Assembly (NCBI RefSeq): GCF_000276665.1
Contig: NW_004955416.1
Coordinates: forward strand, 679,009 to 743,008
Length of the DNA stretch: 64,000 nucleotides
Origin: Chinchilla lanigera
Taxonomy: Eukaryota > Chordata > Mammalia > Rodentia > Chinchillidae
Direction of reading: 5' to 3'
This document shows positions 1-13,555 of this stretch, piece by piece. The stretch's first letter is position 1. The number at the start of each line of letters is the position of its first letter. A model generated the notes under the pieces. It was not told the origin of the DNA. It saw nothing but the letters and a program-made list of their open reading frames with translations, and did no database searches. Made by a program: the position numbers and the translations under genes.

Positions 1-172
1 ATCCCAGTTGTTGATTCTTTGAAGTATTTCCTGTGCAGTTTGGTTTTTGTTCATAAACTCTCTGCCTACCCCTATATCTTCAAGATTTTTGCCTACTTTC
101 TCTTCCAGTAGATTTAGTCTTTCTGTTTTAATATTTAGATCTTTAATCCATTTTGACTTCAATTTGTGCACC
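1..172 (-). mobile_element. L1 ORF2 3'-part fragment (cut by window edge)
   Basis: Antisense match to the ORF2 C-terminal region: near-parallel to 16455-16640 (ttgattctttgaagtattt, ctgcctacccctatatcttc, aatccattttgacttcaat). Homology stops near 172. Confidence 0.8.
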
Positions 173-1981
173 AAGTAAATTTAACCATGTAAATATTTTT
201 AAAGTTATTTCCTCCTAAAACTGAGGGAGCTTTACTTTTCAGCCACACAAACTGTGGTTTCCCAATAATTCTCTTTTGAAGGACTTTTCAACTGATGAGA
301 AAACTGCTTTGGAGACTTTAGAACTCTGTTCTTCAAATTAAAACTAAGTTGGTCAAATTATATATTGCACAGATTTCATAACAGATTTTTTTTTTAGACC
401 TAATTGCAACTTATCATATGGTATAATTTTAACCTGTTTACCCCACAGTATAAAAACCATCTATCCTGAAAAGTATGATGGATATATCCTGTGATCTTCT
501 AGTTAATAGAATTACTGGTTTATCTCAATGGTTATTTTTATCATTTATCAAAATAACCAACTCAACAAGGGACATTAGTCTTTACTGACTCAGACTTACA
601 AGCTAATAGTGCCCAGTTTCTACCTATTCGGCATCTTCCCTTTTGTAAGTGGATGGAATTGTTTAATATTAGCTTGACGGAGGACAGTTAACCCTTCACA
701 AACACTAAGAATTTAGATCAAGTCATTGGCTAGTGTGGGAAGAGAAACTATAATGACAGAAAGCATCTACACTCAATTCAAACTTAAAGATTTTTCTTTT
801 GTCTTCAAATAACATGTATTTAATTGTGAGGTAGGTATTTGGTTTTCAGTAACCAAATATTTAGGGATGCAGTCATAGTCCTGCTTAGATAGTCAGGGTG
901 AAATAGTTATAGAAATAGAGGCAATGTCATGTCAGAAAATTCATTTATATATCAAAATCTATTTTGACATCTGGAAGTTTACAAAAAAGCTGAATTCTTC
1001 ATGCTAATTATGCTTTCAGTAACCCAAGCACTCTTTTCTTGACAAGAGCAAGCTGAAACTTATCTGTGAAGGTAAAAGTGCTTAATGTTAAACATTTCTT
1101 CTAAGCTTGGATTTAGATTAAGAAACAGATATCAAAGTAACCAGCATGGTCTTTCTACATTTTCACTAAGATTAGAATCCTGTAGATTCATTCGTCAACC
1201 ATCTTCCTTTAACAATTTTTTCTTGGTATTCAAGATTGCTGAAGTCTATTTTACTTTGTACTTTCACATTTCCAAATGAAAACTTAAAGCTATAAAGTGT
1301 GTACAGTCTGTAAAGTAATTTTGCCGTGTAACTTATTTGGAGATGAGACTTTTACGTGAGGATAAATATTACAAATCAAACTTCCTTTTAAAGTCAAATG
1401 ACAGAAAACGCAACCTTTATAGATTGATTTCAAGTCTACCAAGAATGTTTCTTGAATCACCACCACTGACAATCTGAAAAATTGCAAATATTGGAGATTG
1501 AGCAAGGGAGAAAAACATGAGTATTTCACATGTCTCATCTGATAAAATGTTACCAACCTGTCAGAACCACTCCCTACTTGCCACATAATGATCTAGCATA
1601 AACTACTCCTGTCAATAGAGGAGATCACAGTGATATTTGTACTATTAACACTTTATGTTTCTACTTTCCAAGAATAGAAGCAGTTTGTTTCAATAATTCC
1701 TCTTATCCAAATCCTTAAACTGAATATTGTAGGTACAGAGTATAAGCATATCCAGGATATTCTCCAGTAGATAAAGAGTATCATAACTATGTTATTCTCA
1801 AAAAGTACTGTGTAGATATTCTTTCCTATATAGTCACTCACTGACATTTTAAACAGCCTGTATTAGTTGACATTAAATGCATTTATTGTGCCACAAGACC
1901 AGTTAGGCTGTTGTTCAGGTATTTTGAAATGTGTCCAAGAGAAAAATGCCTGCTTCAGGTTGATGTAGGACATCAACTCCA

Positions 1982-2134
1982 TTTTTTTTTTTTTTTTGTC
2001 TTTTTGAGATAGGGTCTCGCTGTGTAGTTGAGGCTGTCCTTGAATACATTTTGTAGTCCATGCTGACCTCCAACTCACTGCGATTCTCCTGCCTCAGCCT
2101 CCTGAGGATTATAAGTGTGTGCCACCATGCCCAA
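1982..2134 (-). mobile_element. B1-type SINE
   Basis: 7SL-derived SINE on the - strand: T-run, then gagatagggtctcgctgtg and, at its head, ccaccatgcccaac. Immediately followed by a second copy. Confidence 0.85.
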
Positions 2135-2143
2135 CCTTCAGCT

Positions 2144-2300
2144 TTGTTTTTTTTTTGGTCTATTTGAGACAGGGTCTTGCTATGTAGTTCAGGCTGGCCT
2201 TGAGCTTGCTTTGTAGCCCAGGCTGGTCTCGAACTTGCAACGATCCTCCTGCCTCAGCCTCCCCAGTGCTGGGATTACAGGCGTGCGCCACCATGCCCAG
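2144..2300 (-). mobile_element. B1-type SINE with 29-bp internal duplication
   Basis: Complete copy. Read on the - strand, gaccagcctg and ggccagcctg recur at an offset of 29, the hallmark duplication of rodent B1. Flanked by ccttcagct at 2135-2143 and 2301-2309. Confidence 0.9.
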
Positions 2301-3166
2301 CCTTCAGCTGCATTTTTAAAGTTAGAGTAACTATGGTATTACCGTGTTTACTGAAGAAAAAGGACAGGAGAAAAAATTAATCACAAACTTTAGGTCAGTT
2401 AAAGGCTATTATATCTAGTTGGGATATTTTTAAAAAATTATCTCACCAGCTCACACTCTAAATGTTAATGCCTCTAGTAACAACAGCTGGAAAAACAAAC
2501 CTGCTCACAACCAGTATACTCATTAACAAAAAAGCAGTTTTACTTAAATCCTTAGACCAACTGTTTAACACTACCTATCCCAACTTGCCCTACCCATCAG
2601 CAAGAAGAGAAAAATCAATTGCTTTAAAAACCTAAACAAGGGTATAACCATAGTCCAAATCCTGAGAGCGTACTCAGGACTAAGGGTAGGGTGAAAGCAA
2701 TGTGTGGGGATAAGCATTTCACAAATAGTCTTTAAAAACCCGGAGTACCACAAACACACCGAACCTGTCTGTGAATCAGAGAAAAAGACATTGCTGCTGC
2801 TTCTCTTTGTGTCTTGAAATAAACAATATTTGTCTGTTCTGCCCTTCAATATAATGCGAAAGCAGAACATTTTAAAAAAAAGCTAAAAAATTGGAAATCA
2901 TTTGATACCCCAAATTTTTGGGTTATACACCTTAACTATGAAACTAAACAGATCTTCCTTTAATCCGTCCACCTCACAAAAATGCGAGAACTGAAACAGT
3001 ACAAGCATGATTATTCTTAAAGGTCCTTGAAATAATTAAAACTTTTAAAGGAAAGGTGGAGAGAAAGGAAAACCAGGAGCAAGAGAACAGGACGGAGAGC
3101 TTAACAAAGTGGCCTCTCTTATTCTTTGGGGACAAGCAAGTGTAAGGAAGTTCATTTGTAGTTTGT

Positions 3167-3667
3167 TCAGTCGTCTATCTTTTGTACATCTGCATTCTGA
3201 CCAGAATGGACTTGAGGTTTTCCTGAAGCACATGAGCATCAGCAGGCTCTATCCTCTTACAGTAGTTCTTCTTTGTCTCAAAAATCTGAAAGCCAAACTT
3301 CCTATAGAAGTCAGTTGCTGACTCACTGCTGATCTGGACGTGCAAATAGATGTCAAAAGTGCCATCTTTTTCACGTATGTTTAAGGCATGATTTAACATT
3401 TTAGGTCCCATTGCTAACTTTCGGTAAGGTGTAAGACATCCTAGTGTCATGATGTTAAGTCTCTTCTGATTCTGTGAATGATTCCCCCTGCAGCATACCA
3501 CACCTACAGCAATGCCACCAAAATAGGCAAGCTTTTCTAGCTCACTACCTTCCAGCACATCCTTGTAAAACGTCATTATAGCTGACTGGAAAGTTGACCC
3601 GGCTTACCCTCTCCAGCTGTTTGATATTGTGTGTTGTTACATGTTCGAGCCTGGTCTGGCCTTTCAT
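3167..3667 (-). pseudogene. NAA50: NAA50 processed pseudogene (N-alpha-acetyltransferase 50)
   Basis: Intronless copy on the - strand of the catalytic subunit of the NatE N-terminal acetyltransferase. The opening MKGQTRLEHVTTHNIKQLER, then KRLNIMTLGCLTPYRK, ALNIREKDGTFD, FYRKFGFQIFETKKNY and KRIEPADAHVLQ all match NAA50. It is broken: a 2-base loss near 3571 shifts the frame after PVSYND, a codon is missing after GTFD, and a further 1-base loss near 3205 moves the last dozen codons into another frame, where they still resemble the parent. Similarity seems to extend into untranslated sequence at both sides (to about 3100 and 3730). The lack of introns and the parent's unrelated genomic context indicate L1-mediated retroposition. 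No poly(A) tail or clear target duplication was found, so it is not very young. It lies antisense in an AVEN intron. Confidence 0.9.
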
Positions 3668-3849
3668 CTTCCCTGCCTGCTGAGGCCATTGTTACCGCCA
3701 CTCTTAATAGTGTACTTTTCACAGCTCTGAGCTCCATGTCCTCAGCTCAGGCCATTCCACCCAAGCTGGCCTCCTCCTCACCTAGGCCAGGGAGTTGAGG
3801 GGGTGATGGAGGCCCAGAAGTTAAGCATGGCCCTGAATCTGTGGAGAGG

Positions 3850-4085
3850 GCAGGGATGGCTCCCTCTGGGCCGCAGGCACTGCCACTTCTCCACACGTGC
3901 ACGTGGTGCACTCATATCACGTGGCTCCCACCACGTGGCAGGAAGGTGGTCTCTGTGAACCAGCATGGGCTTGCACCAGACAGTAAATTTGCCAGTGTTT
4001 TGATTGCGGACTTTATGGCCACTTCTGTCAGAATAAATATCAGTTCTTTATAAGCTGCCCAGTTTATGGTGTTTTGTTTTAGCAA
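3850..4085 (+). repeat. MaLR-type LTR 3' portion
   Basis: Resembles the 3' half of an MLT1/MST-class ERVL-MaLR LTR: accagacagtaaatttgcc, then a cttgatc...ggactt-like stretch, cagaataaatatcagttctt and cccagtttatggtgtttt. Ancient endogenous retroviral LTR debris with no coding part. Confidence 0.6.
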
Positions 4086-4139
4086 GTGAAATGACTTAAA
4101 CAACATACATCATGTTGCCAGTTAATAGTTAAAATATGT

Positions 4140-4475
4140 GAAGTACAGAAACACATTACAACATGGGTGAACCTTGAAGACATTGTGCTGAGTGATAGGA
4201 GTCAGTCACAAAAGACCATGTGTGTTATTACTCCATTTACATGAAACCTCCAGAAGGCACATTTATAGAGACAAAAAATAAATTAGGGGCTGCCTCAGGA
4301 TTGGAAGGTATAGGTGGGAAGAGGAGAATGGCTGCTAATAGGTGCAGCCTTCCTTTTGGGATAGTGAGGATATTCTAAAACTGTGCGGATGGTTGCGGAA
4401 CTCTATAAATACACTAAAAACTTTGAAACATACATTTGCAATTGGTGAACTGTATGACGAGTAAACTATATCTCG
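4140..4475 (+). repeat. Old mammalian L1 (L1M-like) 3' end
   Basis: Contains gaaccttgaagacattgtg, agtcagtcacaaaagacca and gaactgtatgacgag, which resemble the 3' ends of ancient L1M subfamilies. Highly diverged. Confidence 0.55.
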
Positions 4476-4490
4476 ATATAGTTATAACTT

Positions 4491-4612
4491 ACAGGGAGAG
4501 ATGTAGCTTAGCGGTAGAGTGCTTGCCTAGCATATACAGTGCCCTCGGTTCAATCGGCAATACTGAATGTAACACACACATGAAACAAAACCAACCAAAA
4601 CAAACCTCCCAA
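4491..4612 (+). mobile_element. ID SINE
   Basis: tRNA-derived SINE, sense on +: gatgtagcttagcggtagag (A box), ggttcaatcgg (B box) and an A/C-rich tail. Diverged; no clear duplication seen. Confidence 0.8.
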
Positions 4613-6256
4613 GCCAGTAAAGTGAGAATATTAAACAAGGTTATCCACTATTTGATGGCAAGAAAGGGATAAAATACAAGTCAGTAGTTTATCTTTAAAT
4701 TTTGTTTGCTTTTGCAATATATAGAGAGTGCTCAGACTTGCTCTTGGTACCACTTTCTTCTTTCCCCAATTTAAGAATCCATGTGGGAAAGCTAGGTAAG
4801 AGTCTCATGGTAACTACGGATGGAAAAAAGATGAACTAGTGATTAGTGATTAATAGTTGACTGAATATTGTCATTTATGCAATTAAATAGGTAGGACTTA
4901 CAAATATAATTTGGTTTAAACTTGTTACTGAAACTAAATGTCAAATTTTAAACCTTAGAAGAGGTTATTATGTGGTCAAAAATAATATGGCACCAATGTG
5001 GTTTTGTACTTGACCTATGTGGTTGTGCAGTCAACCTTTTTGTATTTAAAAAAATTTGTTTTTCTGAAACTCTATCCAGTTTTTTACATTAAATAGAATG
5101 GCTGCTTTCTGAGATAATTGAAAATGTAATATGGCTCTGTGAGAGATGTGGCCTTCTAGATTCCAGTGAGTTTCAAGGACTCGTTTCCATTGCAACAATT
5201 ACAATTACATAGTCGTAGAAAAGAGCTTAGAGGGACAATAGTAGGGAAGAGTCATTCTTTCAGACACATGTAGATGCGAGGACAAGAATGCACACTATAA
5301 TTGTGACCTTGGCATTCTCCCTGTGAGTTTCAGCACAAATGCTGCCATTCAATTCTATGTTCTCTGTCCTTATTTGCACAAGATTTTGTACTTGTGTATA
5401 GACAGCAACCAAACTATGATTTGAGGACCCTTAGCTTTTAATCTTAAAAGAATGAGTTGTTGTGTACTTTTGGAACACTTTTGGGGAGAGGAATTGCCTA
5501 GGTGAATAGTTTCTCTGAAAGTAAGAAATTTTGCTAAGTTTTGAATGCCAGCTTGGAAGTTAATAGAAAAGGCTTTCACTGAAGCAGATAAATATACTTT
5601 TGAATCAGTGTTGCATTTTCAAGAGGGATCTGTTTCAGCAGAAGCAGATAAATAAAACAGATTAAACACAGGAGCAAAGTCTAGTGGGCTGTCTTGCTGT
5701 TACTTATCCATACACCCCATGATAGCTGGCTCAATAGACAAAATACTGATGCCACCAAAATTAAGCATGAGTAATTTCTGTGTAGGTGATGTCATTGCCA
5801 GTCCTCTGGTACTGTGAGGAAAAGCTGAGGAAAGGTGGCCATTTTTTATCGCTGTTATTCTCTCAGTGGCCCCCAAACATCTGCTGAATTAAGTAAAGAC
5901 TCCTTATCTAGACATTTGACTACCTGATCCCCACTTACCTTTCTAGTATGTCACACTTAAGAGCTGATGCTTCCACCAAATGAGACCCCCTCTTCTGGTT
6001 CTTGTTCACCCTTTCTTGGATCTGTCCTATAATAGTGTGATGTTCTGCTCCCCTTACTTGAAATGTCTTACTCCCCTTCTCCTTCATTTCTCTTGACCCT
6101 CGTAATATTGATCTCCTCAGGACCATTTCAAATACAATTTTTCAAGTACCCTGAAGTCATCTCTTGAATCTTCCAGAGCTTTTGATCCATCCACTTCATA
6201 TCCTCCTTGTAACGTTTGTCATATTTTTGCCTTGTTTCACAGCTATTTGTGTGTAT

Positions 6257-6705
6257 AATAGGTTGAATTGTGTCCTCTCAAAGGACATGTTCAAACTCTA
6301 GTTTCCAGTTCTTGTAAATGTGAAGTTGTTTGGAAATATGGTCTGTAGAGATGTAACAATTAAAATGGGTTATACAGGGTGAGATGGGCTCCACTGCAGT
6401 AACTAGTGTCCTTCAAAGAAGAGGGAATTTGATACTTAGACACAGGAAGGAGGCCTTTTGTCCACAGAAACAGAGCTAAGAGTGGTGCTGCCACACAGCG
6501 TGGATATCAAGGATTGGGGGCCACGCCAGATGTTGAAACTTCAAAGATGGAGCCTCGCTTGAAAGGAAGAAGCCTGAAATCCTGGTGTGGAGGGGCCATA
6601 CCAAAGGCTCTAGGAGACTCCATCCTCAATTTAGACTTCCAGTCTCCAGAACCATGAGAATTAGTTTATTGTTTTTAAGTCACTTAATTTTTGGTACTTT
6701 TTCAA
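6257..6705 (+). repeat. MaLR-type LTR (MLT1-like)
   Basis: Nearly full-length LTR: opens with ataggttgaattgtgtcctc, has gtgtccttcaaagaagagg in the middle, and ends with gacttccagtctccagaacc and a truncated ttaagtcac-like end. Non-coding ancient endogenous retroviral LTR. Confidence 0.65.
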
Positions 6706-6720
6706 GGCAGCCCCCCAGCA

Positions 6721-6939
6721 CAGTGGTGGTGGATGAGTGACGTGTGGTGCAGCGGGCACGCGGAATGTTCTCCCTTGGCATGAGCCAAGTTGCCATAGCA
6801 GCTGAGCATTGGATAGCAGTTGTTTTTTTCTGAACTAAACCTCAGTATTCAGGTTTACTTGTAGTGTTGGGATTTTGCAGTAAAGAAGTTGGTTGGGGGT
6901 TGCAATTTGGCACTCGATCTAAAAGTTTTGCCATCACTG
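6721..6939 (+). repeat. hAT-like MITE
   Basis: Terminal inverted repeats cagtggtgg... and, reverse-complemented from the right end, cagtgatggcaaaactttt. The right arm is much better kept than the left. No 8-bp duplication was seen. Confidence 0.6.
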
Positions 6940-7069
6940 TCCTAAGATATGTGGGTGCCTAATATTTACTCTTCCCCTGATATGATATGTAAATTGGCTC
7001 AGAGTTTGGGCTGTGTTTCCCTCATCACTCTCTTCTCATCGTTGATTGATTCATTCAGCTGTTGCTTAA

Positions 7070-7390
7070 AAAAAGTTCATAGTTATTGAAGTATAATTTA
7101 TGTTGAGTAAAGCTTTGTTGGCATGCAGTTCTTGCAAATGTATAGTTTGTAACTACTGCCACAATCAAGACAGTATTTCATCAACCCAGCAAACTTCCTA
7201 CATACATTTGCAACCTTTTCCTAGCAACCATGTTCGTGAGTTTGGTCACTTTCAGAATGTCGTGTAAATGAAATTGCATAGTGTGTGTCTGGCTTCTCTC
7301 GCCTTGCACAAGATTCATCTATGTTGCATAGATTCACCTATGTTGTCAGCACCTCTCAGTGGTTTGTTCCTTCTTCTTTCTCATTATTAT
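7070..7390 (-). repeat. Old L1M-like 3' fragment
   Basis: Antisense similarity: gaagtataatttatg, actgccacaatcaagacag, tcctagcaaccatg and gattcatctatgttg follow the order seen in ancient L1 3' ends. Confidence 0.5.
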
Positions 7391-10300
7391 TATTTTTTTT
7401 TTGTTTTATGGCAAACTTGTGACCTTGCTAATACAGTGCAAATAGATTAATGTATAGCTCCCTTGTCTTAGCAACTTTCTCCTGTACTTTAGCTTTTATA
7501 ATTTCCCTGGATTCTCAATTCCACATCAACTGTGGGGGTCTGCTGGATTCTGTCTTGTTCTCCCATATCTGCACTACAAAAAAAATACAGTTTTTGGTTA
7601 ATAAGGTAGCATAATCCTTAGCTATCTTGTGTGTGGTATCTTAAGAGCCATTACTTGCCATATTTTGTGAGATTTTTGGGAAGAGATGTTTCAGGCAGAA
7701 GGATAAATTCCATTCCTGCTATTTCATCTTGGTTTGAAATAGAAATTGTTAGTTTGTCTAAAATCAGCAGAGTACAGTTGAAGAGAAGTTTACATAAGGG
7801 ACCATCAGGATCATATTTGCATTTTTAAAAGATCATTTTGAATATAGTATAGGTAGTAAATTATTCAGGGGGAGTTGCTTATCAGGTGGAGTTGCTGGGG
7901 ACTCGAGGACAATATATTGATGGAATAAAAGCCACTTAGGAGACAACTACAATAGTTCACTGAAGAATTAGTGGTGAGGAAATCATCAATACTGATTGGA
8001 AACTGTGTTCAGAACTGTATCTGAGAAGTATGAAAAAGGAAAATAACAAGAAAAAACCCAATAGGTTAAGCTTTAAAAGTAGAAAATTTATCAAAATCTA
8101 GGTCTAATTTTTAGAAAGTATTGTCACCCTACCAGTAAAGTTAAACTAGTTTTGAAATCAGAGAAGCTTTCCACTAGAGGAAGGGCCCCAAATCTGAGGG
8201 TGGTTGGGAAAGAGCTGTGACACTGAAGGAAAGTTAAAGCAGAAACGCTCTGGCAGGAGGAACGTGCCGGGACCCTACTGTGCCATAGAGACAGAGCATG
8301 CAAAATGTGGCTCACAGTTTAATTTCAGACATCACTTTTTAACCCCAGATTACACACAACAGTTCCTTGCTATGGAAATTCAAGTTAGGAAAAAGTTATG
8401 TAGAAAAATGGAGAGCTTTATAAGTGAATAATTAAACATAAATGAAGACTGATGAATGAAGAATTATATTGCTTTAATAAGGTTTATACTTCTCAATATA
8501 CATAATAATAACAAAAACCTATACTCTAATTGTTAGCATACATAGGAAAGTTACTAATTTCAAGAAATAAGTAAAATACTTAAATATCTTTCTCCTTTTA
8601 GTAAACATTTAAGAAATAGAATATAAATTCCACCAGAGCCAGGACTTTCCCTAACATTCTGAATCGCTAGCTTTTAGTTTCTTACATAGTAGTCTCTTAA
8701 TGCATATTTGTGTAAAAGTGAGTGAACACACGGTAAGTGGAATCAGAAGTAGATGAATAGAGCAACATACAAAAATAGTGCTAGTGTATATTTTGCCCTT
8801 CAGTCCGGCAATTGCAGTTTGTGAAATGCCTATCTAGACTGAGAAATGCCCAAATCTTAGCTTAATGTCAAAATGTGAATCTTGAAGATCATTTTAACAG
8901 GGAAGAGAAGGGATATGCATTTGACAGATTTGTTTTTGTTGTTGTTTTTAAGACAGACACAAATCCTGTCTCCTTATGTATATTCTTTACTTTGTTATGC
9001 CTTCAGTTAGATTTTTGGTATTAGCTATCAGTGGTTTCAGTTCTTTTTGGCCAGAAAGCAACAAGATCTTGATTAATCAGGAGCATGACCGTGATTAGGT
9101 GCCTCCACTGTTCTGTACCACTATGCAGAACAGGCTCCTGTGGGAGATTAGACAAGATTCCATAGCTGCTTCCCAGTTCTCCATTTCTAGGAGTTGCCCA
9201 TGAGCTATTTGAAATTCCTGGAATCAGAGTTGTTTCTTCTTCCCATTCCTTTCTGTGTGAGAAACTTTGAGGAGGACCTTAGTATCATCAGTGGAAAACT
9301 GACTGTATCCCCTTCTACCCGCTTTGATTGGTTGCACATTTGATCTGAGCCAGCAGCAGCTGATGAGTTGCATCTTAGACAAAATGAGGAACCTGTGGAG
9401 AATATGCCCCTTTCTGTTGTTTTCATAATCTGCTCCGCGGAGGTGTAGGCAGACTTAATCTTTTTAGTAGTGAGAGCAGATCTTTTTCAGAAAGGATAAA
9501 ATATAGAAAGAACAAAAGCAAGTTTCTAAAGAATTTATATTAGGTCATTATACATTACAAACATTATTTCAAAACTGACAATCCTCAGGAAGACACTACT
9601 TGCTAATATAAGCAAGGTGGATGTTTGTATAAAACTTTTCATATATATAAAATTTTCCTGAAATGTATTTCTAAAACTTACTTGTTATTAACAAGGAAAA
9701 TATTTTAAAACCATGTGCTTTTGTAAATATTTTAGGGCTTTCCTCCCTTTTAATTATCATGTTTATAGCTTACCAGGTTATAATTGGTACTATTCACTTA
9801 GTGGTAATTACTAGAATATTTACAGTTTAAGATTTATCAGTGGTCTCTTTTCTTCTTTCTCCATTTTTGACAGTAGTTTAAGAGAAATTCCAGTTAAAGA
9901 TCTCTGTAGTCTTCCCTTTGTTTCCAATTGTTTTGGGGGTCCTTGCTTTACCAGAAAGTTCTGATTGTAAGCATAATTTCATACTTTATATTTCTGTCAT
10001 ATATTTGGCAAACTTTATGAAAATAATGTTTTATTTCCTCCTAACTTCTCTGTCCCGTACTCTTTGGGGCACAAATAACTACTTACGTTGATTTGTTGGT
10101 TTATTCTCAGATTTGTTTCTTCATTCATTTTCTCATTCATTCTTGCATGCATAGATTCACACATTATTCATACATTAAACATGCATTTACTAATGCCTAA
10201 CTCTGTGTCATCTACTGCACTAGTTGCAGGAGCATGTGATGAAAACAGAGGTGTGTGTAAAGTGCAGGATTCATCCTGGGTTAGTGTGAAGCTAGGTGGT

Positions 10301-12182
10301 ATGGGGTCCCCACCAAGGTCAGATCGCTACCCACACTGCAAGCTACTGAACAAATAATCAGAATTACCTCTTTACCCTTGAGGATAAAAAAAGGAATTCT
10401 TGATGTTAAGGAAGAAAAACCAAGACACTACCAACAGTGCACAAGTGTCACCAGAGTATGACCAGCTTGGTGAGGGGAACTTGCTTTGACACCCTGTGGC
10501 CAATTGCTTTTGTGTGAGTTTAGCATCACAGAACTGGATTGGGCTCCTCTGCTTTGCCCCCACCCCTTTGGTGGAAAGCATATTTGGTTGCACATTGGCT
10601 TCATAACTTTGTGACCCCTCTCTCCAATTGTACGTGGTATTTTCTATGTATTTTCATATTTTGGGACAAGGAACCATAGCGACCCAGTGAAGATTAAAAA
10701 ACACAATTTGCACATATGGTCTCTTAATTTTTGAAAGAAAGCCTAAATAAAAACTTTTTTTAAAGATTCAAATTACTCTGTATATCATTTACCCATTTGA
10801 ATCATAGCTCAGTAGGATAATGTTTTTTCAGTGTGAAAAATAAAATATGTAATGGAATGAGGGAGCTAGTGGGACACTGATTTTTTTCTCCCTGCAGAAG
10901 CACATTTCACACTCGTTGGGTTGAACAGGAGAGGCCAAGGCAGAAAAACCAATAATTTATGATTCATACTGGTATGTGAGACAGAATTCAGGAAACTATG
11001 AACTTCTTAGTCTGATACTATTTTGATGTTTTCATATAAGGTCACAGTGTTCATATAAACAAATAGCAAAATGAAATAGCCTTTCTAAGCCAACAAGAAG
11101 GAAAGCAATAAAATGTGGTTATCCAGGTCTTTGTTTCAGATCTAATCCTAAAATCTTAGGACCCCAGTGTCCACCTAAGATTGGCTTTATATTCTCTTAT
11201 TCAGCCTTTTCAGATTATGTACTCCCATCTTAGAATGAATGGTGCAGTTGGGACTTCTGAAAATGATTGATCTGAGAAATTTTACAATTTCTAGATTGTC
11301 TACAGTGATAGAGGGTTAACAATATTCACCAACTATTTTGGGAAAGACAGCTGGATTCTAAATTCCAGAATGTCAGCATCATCCTTTTCTCATAAAGTCT
11401 GGAACCCTTCTCATGGTCCCTGAGTACATTTAGCTTTTCTTTGAACATATTCCATACAGATGAGAAGCAGCCTTTTAGGGGCATTGGGAAGATAGGCACA
11501 TCCTATTATGTAGAGCTCAGTGTGGATATTGGATGCTCAGGCACTTTTGGGGCCCCACAGCTGGTGAGAAAACTAATTATATTATTACTGTTGAACAGGA
11601 CAAAAGATCTTTATTACCTCTCTTGTTCATTTACTTCAACCTGACTTTTAAAATAATCATTGTTGTGGCTTGTATAGTTTTCCTCATAAAGGCAGTATTA
11701 GGTGTTGCTTTGTTTTAGAGTAAATACTTCACCTGCAGAATGCCTCTATCTTTAAAGATTCATCTCTGGACTCTAGAAATTGGGAATGGTGAGGATTTTT
11801 ATGTGCTGTTGCTCATCTTGGATCGTCCCTGGATTGATCTGGGTCAGCATGTGGGCATAGGATCCACCTTGATCTTCCAAATACTGCTCTTTCATAGAAG
11901 AGGGAATTTCAGAGAGAAGTTTTATAGCAGCCAGTGTGGTGACTATTTGGGCAATTTCTCTGTTAACTTGGTCAGTCTATAAAGTTTATTTATGATTTTT
12001 CACACACTTGGATCCTGGTTGAGAGCATAGTCTACAGGTTGTAGGGTAAAGTAAGGTGATCATGGTAACAGCCAGGAAAATAGAGCTTAAAATGAAGTAG
12101 GCATCTACAACAAGTGATATATTCCTCTTGCTTTTCAGAGGGGGTTTCCCATAGGAGGAACTACAGAGATCTGTATTGACTG

Positions 12183-12735
12183 ATAAAAGCCATTATGACA
12201 AACCTACTACTGGTATTAAATGGGAAATACTGTATTAAATTGTGAAAAACTGAAAGCTTTCCCTCTAAAATCAGGAACAAGACAAGGGTGTCCATTATTG
12301 TTCAATGTAGTACTTGAAACATTAGCAGAGCAATTAGACAAGAAAAATAACAGGGATATGTATAGGAGAGGAAGTGAAATTATCATTATTTGTAGATGAC
12401 ATGATCTCGACATAGAAGACACCCCCCAAAAATACTACCAAAAGATTCCTAGAATTAATAATTAAATTCATCAGTGCAGCAAGATCCAAAATCAACACAT
12501 ACAAATTAGTAGTGTTCCTGTACATCAATCATGAACTCACTTAGAAAGAGATTAGGAAAGAAAAATACCATTCACAGTAGCACCAAGAAAAATTAAATAC
12601 TTAGGAATTAACCTAACCAAGGAAGTGAGAGGCCTCTACAACGAAAGCTATAGTGCTCCAAAAAATATCAAAGAGGAAAGATATCCTCTCTTCCTGGATA
12701 GGAAGAACCAATATAGTAAAAATTGACATATTTCC
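12183..12735 (+). mobile_element. L1 ORF2 reverse transcriptase fragment
   Basis: Sense on +. Translation in pieces gives YDKPTTGIK-like sequence, then the RT active site FVDDMI (tttgtagatgacatgatc) and LGINLTKEVRGLYN. Several stops and frameshifts; dead. Confidence 0.8.
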
Positions 12736-13555
12736 CAAACTGATACTTACTTTTCCTACTTTTTTGACTAGTTTGCTTTAGTTGCAGAAACTCCTTGTGC
12801 CTTAGATTAGCTGTTTGCCTATCATATGTACTAGAAATGCTTCTTCTGGGCATGTTATCTTTTGAGTTTGTTTATAAGTTTTGTCGTACAAAAGATTTTA
12901 ATTTTTGTGTTTGAAATTTTTGCAGCATTTAGTTTATACCATCTCCACTTCAAAATAACAGTCAGGCCTATTTTTTGTAATAGTGTTGTACTTACATAGT
13001 TTCCTTTTAACATCTAAATCTTTGATCCATAAAGATTTTTTGTGTATGATAAATGAGATAGAGGGTTAAAGCCTACATTACCACATGGCTAGCAAGTCTC
13101 TTTAACACTATTACCATAGACACCATAGATTGTATTTCTAGTATGTAAATATCCATATACTTGAGTCTGTTTCTAGATTCTTTTGGTTACTGATCTATTT
13201 TTTACAGTAGTAACTATTTCATTCATTGAGGCTTATGAATATATTCTTAAAATCAGTGAGTCAATTTCTTTACTTTTTAAAAAAACATGTTTTACTTTTT
13301 GGAAAAAATAAATTTGAGTAAAAAATCCTTCTGGGATTTAAGCTGAACATTGAATTTGTAGATTAAATTAGGTAAAATTGATAACCTTTATACCATTGAG
13401 TATTTTTTGTTGTTATTGTTTGCTACATTTTAAAAATAGTTAATTTTAGAAAGTGCCTCTTTCTGATTAATGCCTAGAAATTTTGCGTATATTGTTGCTA
13501 TCATGAATAAGATATTTTCTTCCACTTTATTTTTTAGCTGGATTTTAAAATTTTA
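12736..13555 (-). repeat. Older L1 fragment, antisense
   Basis: AT-rich sequence with the order of antisense L1 ORF2/3' sequence (caaaagattttaatttt, ctaaatctttgatccat, ttgaatttgtagatta). More diverged than its neighbours. Confidence 0.5.

Noticed and set aside
4491..4560. tRNA gene candidate (A and B box)
   Set aside because: The A/C tail and similarity to other copies show an ID SINE; no full cloverleaf was made out.
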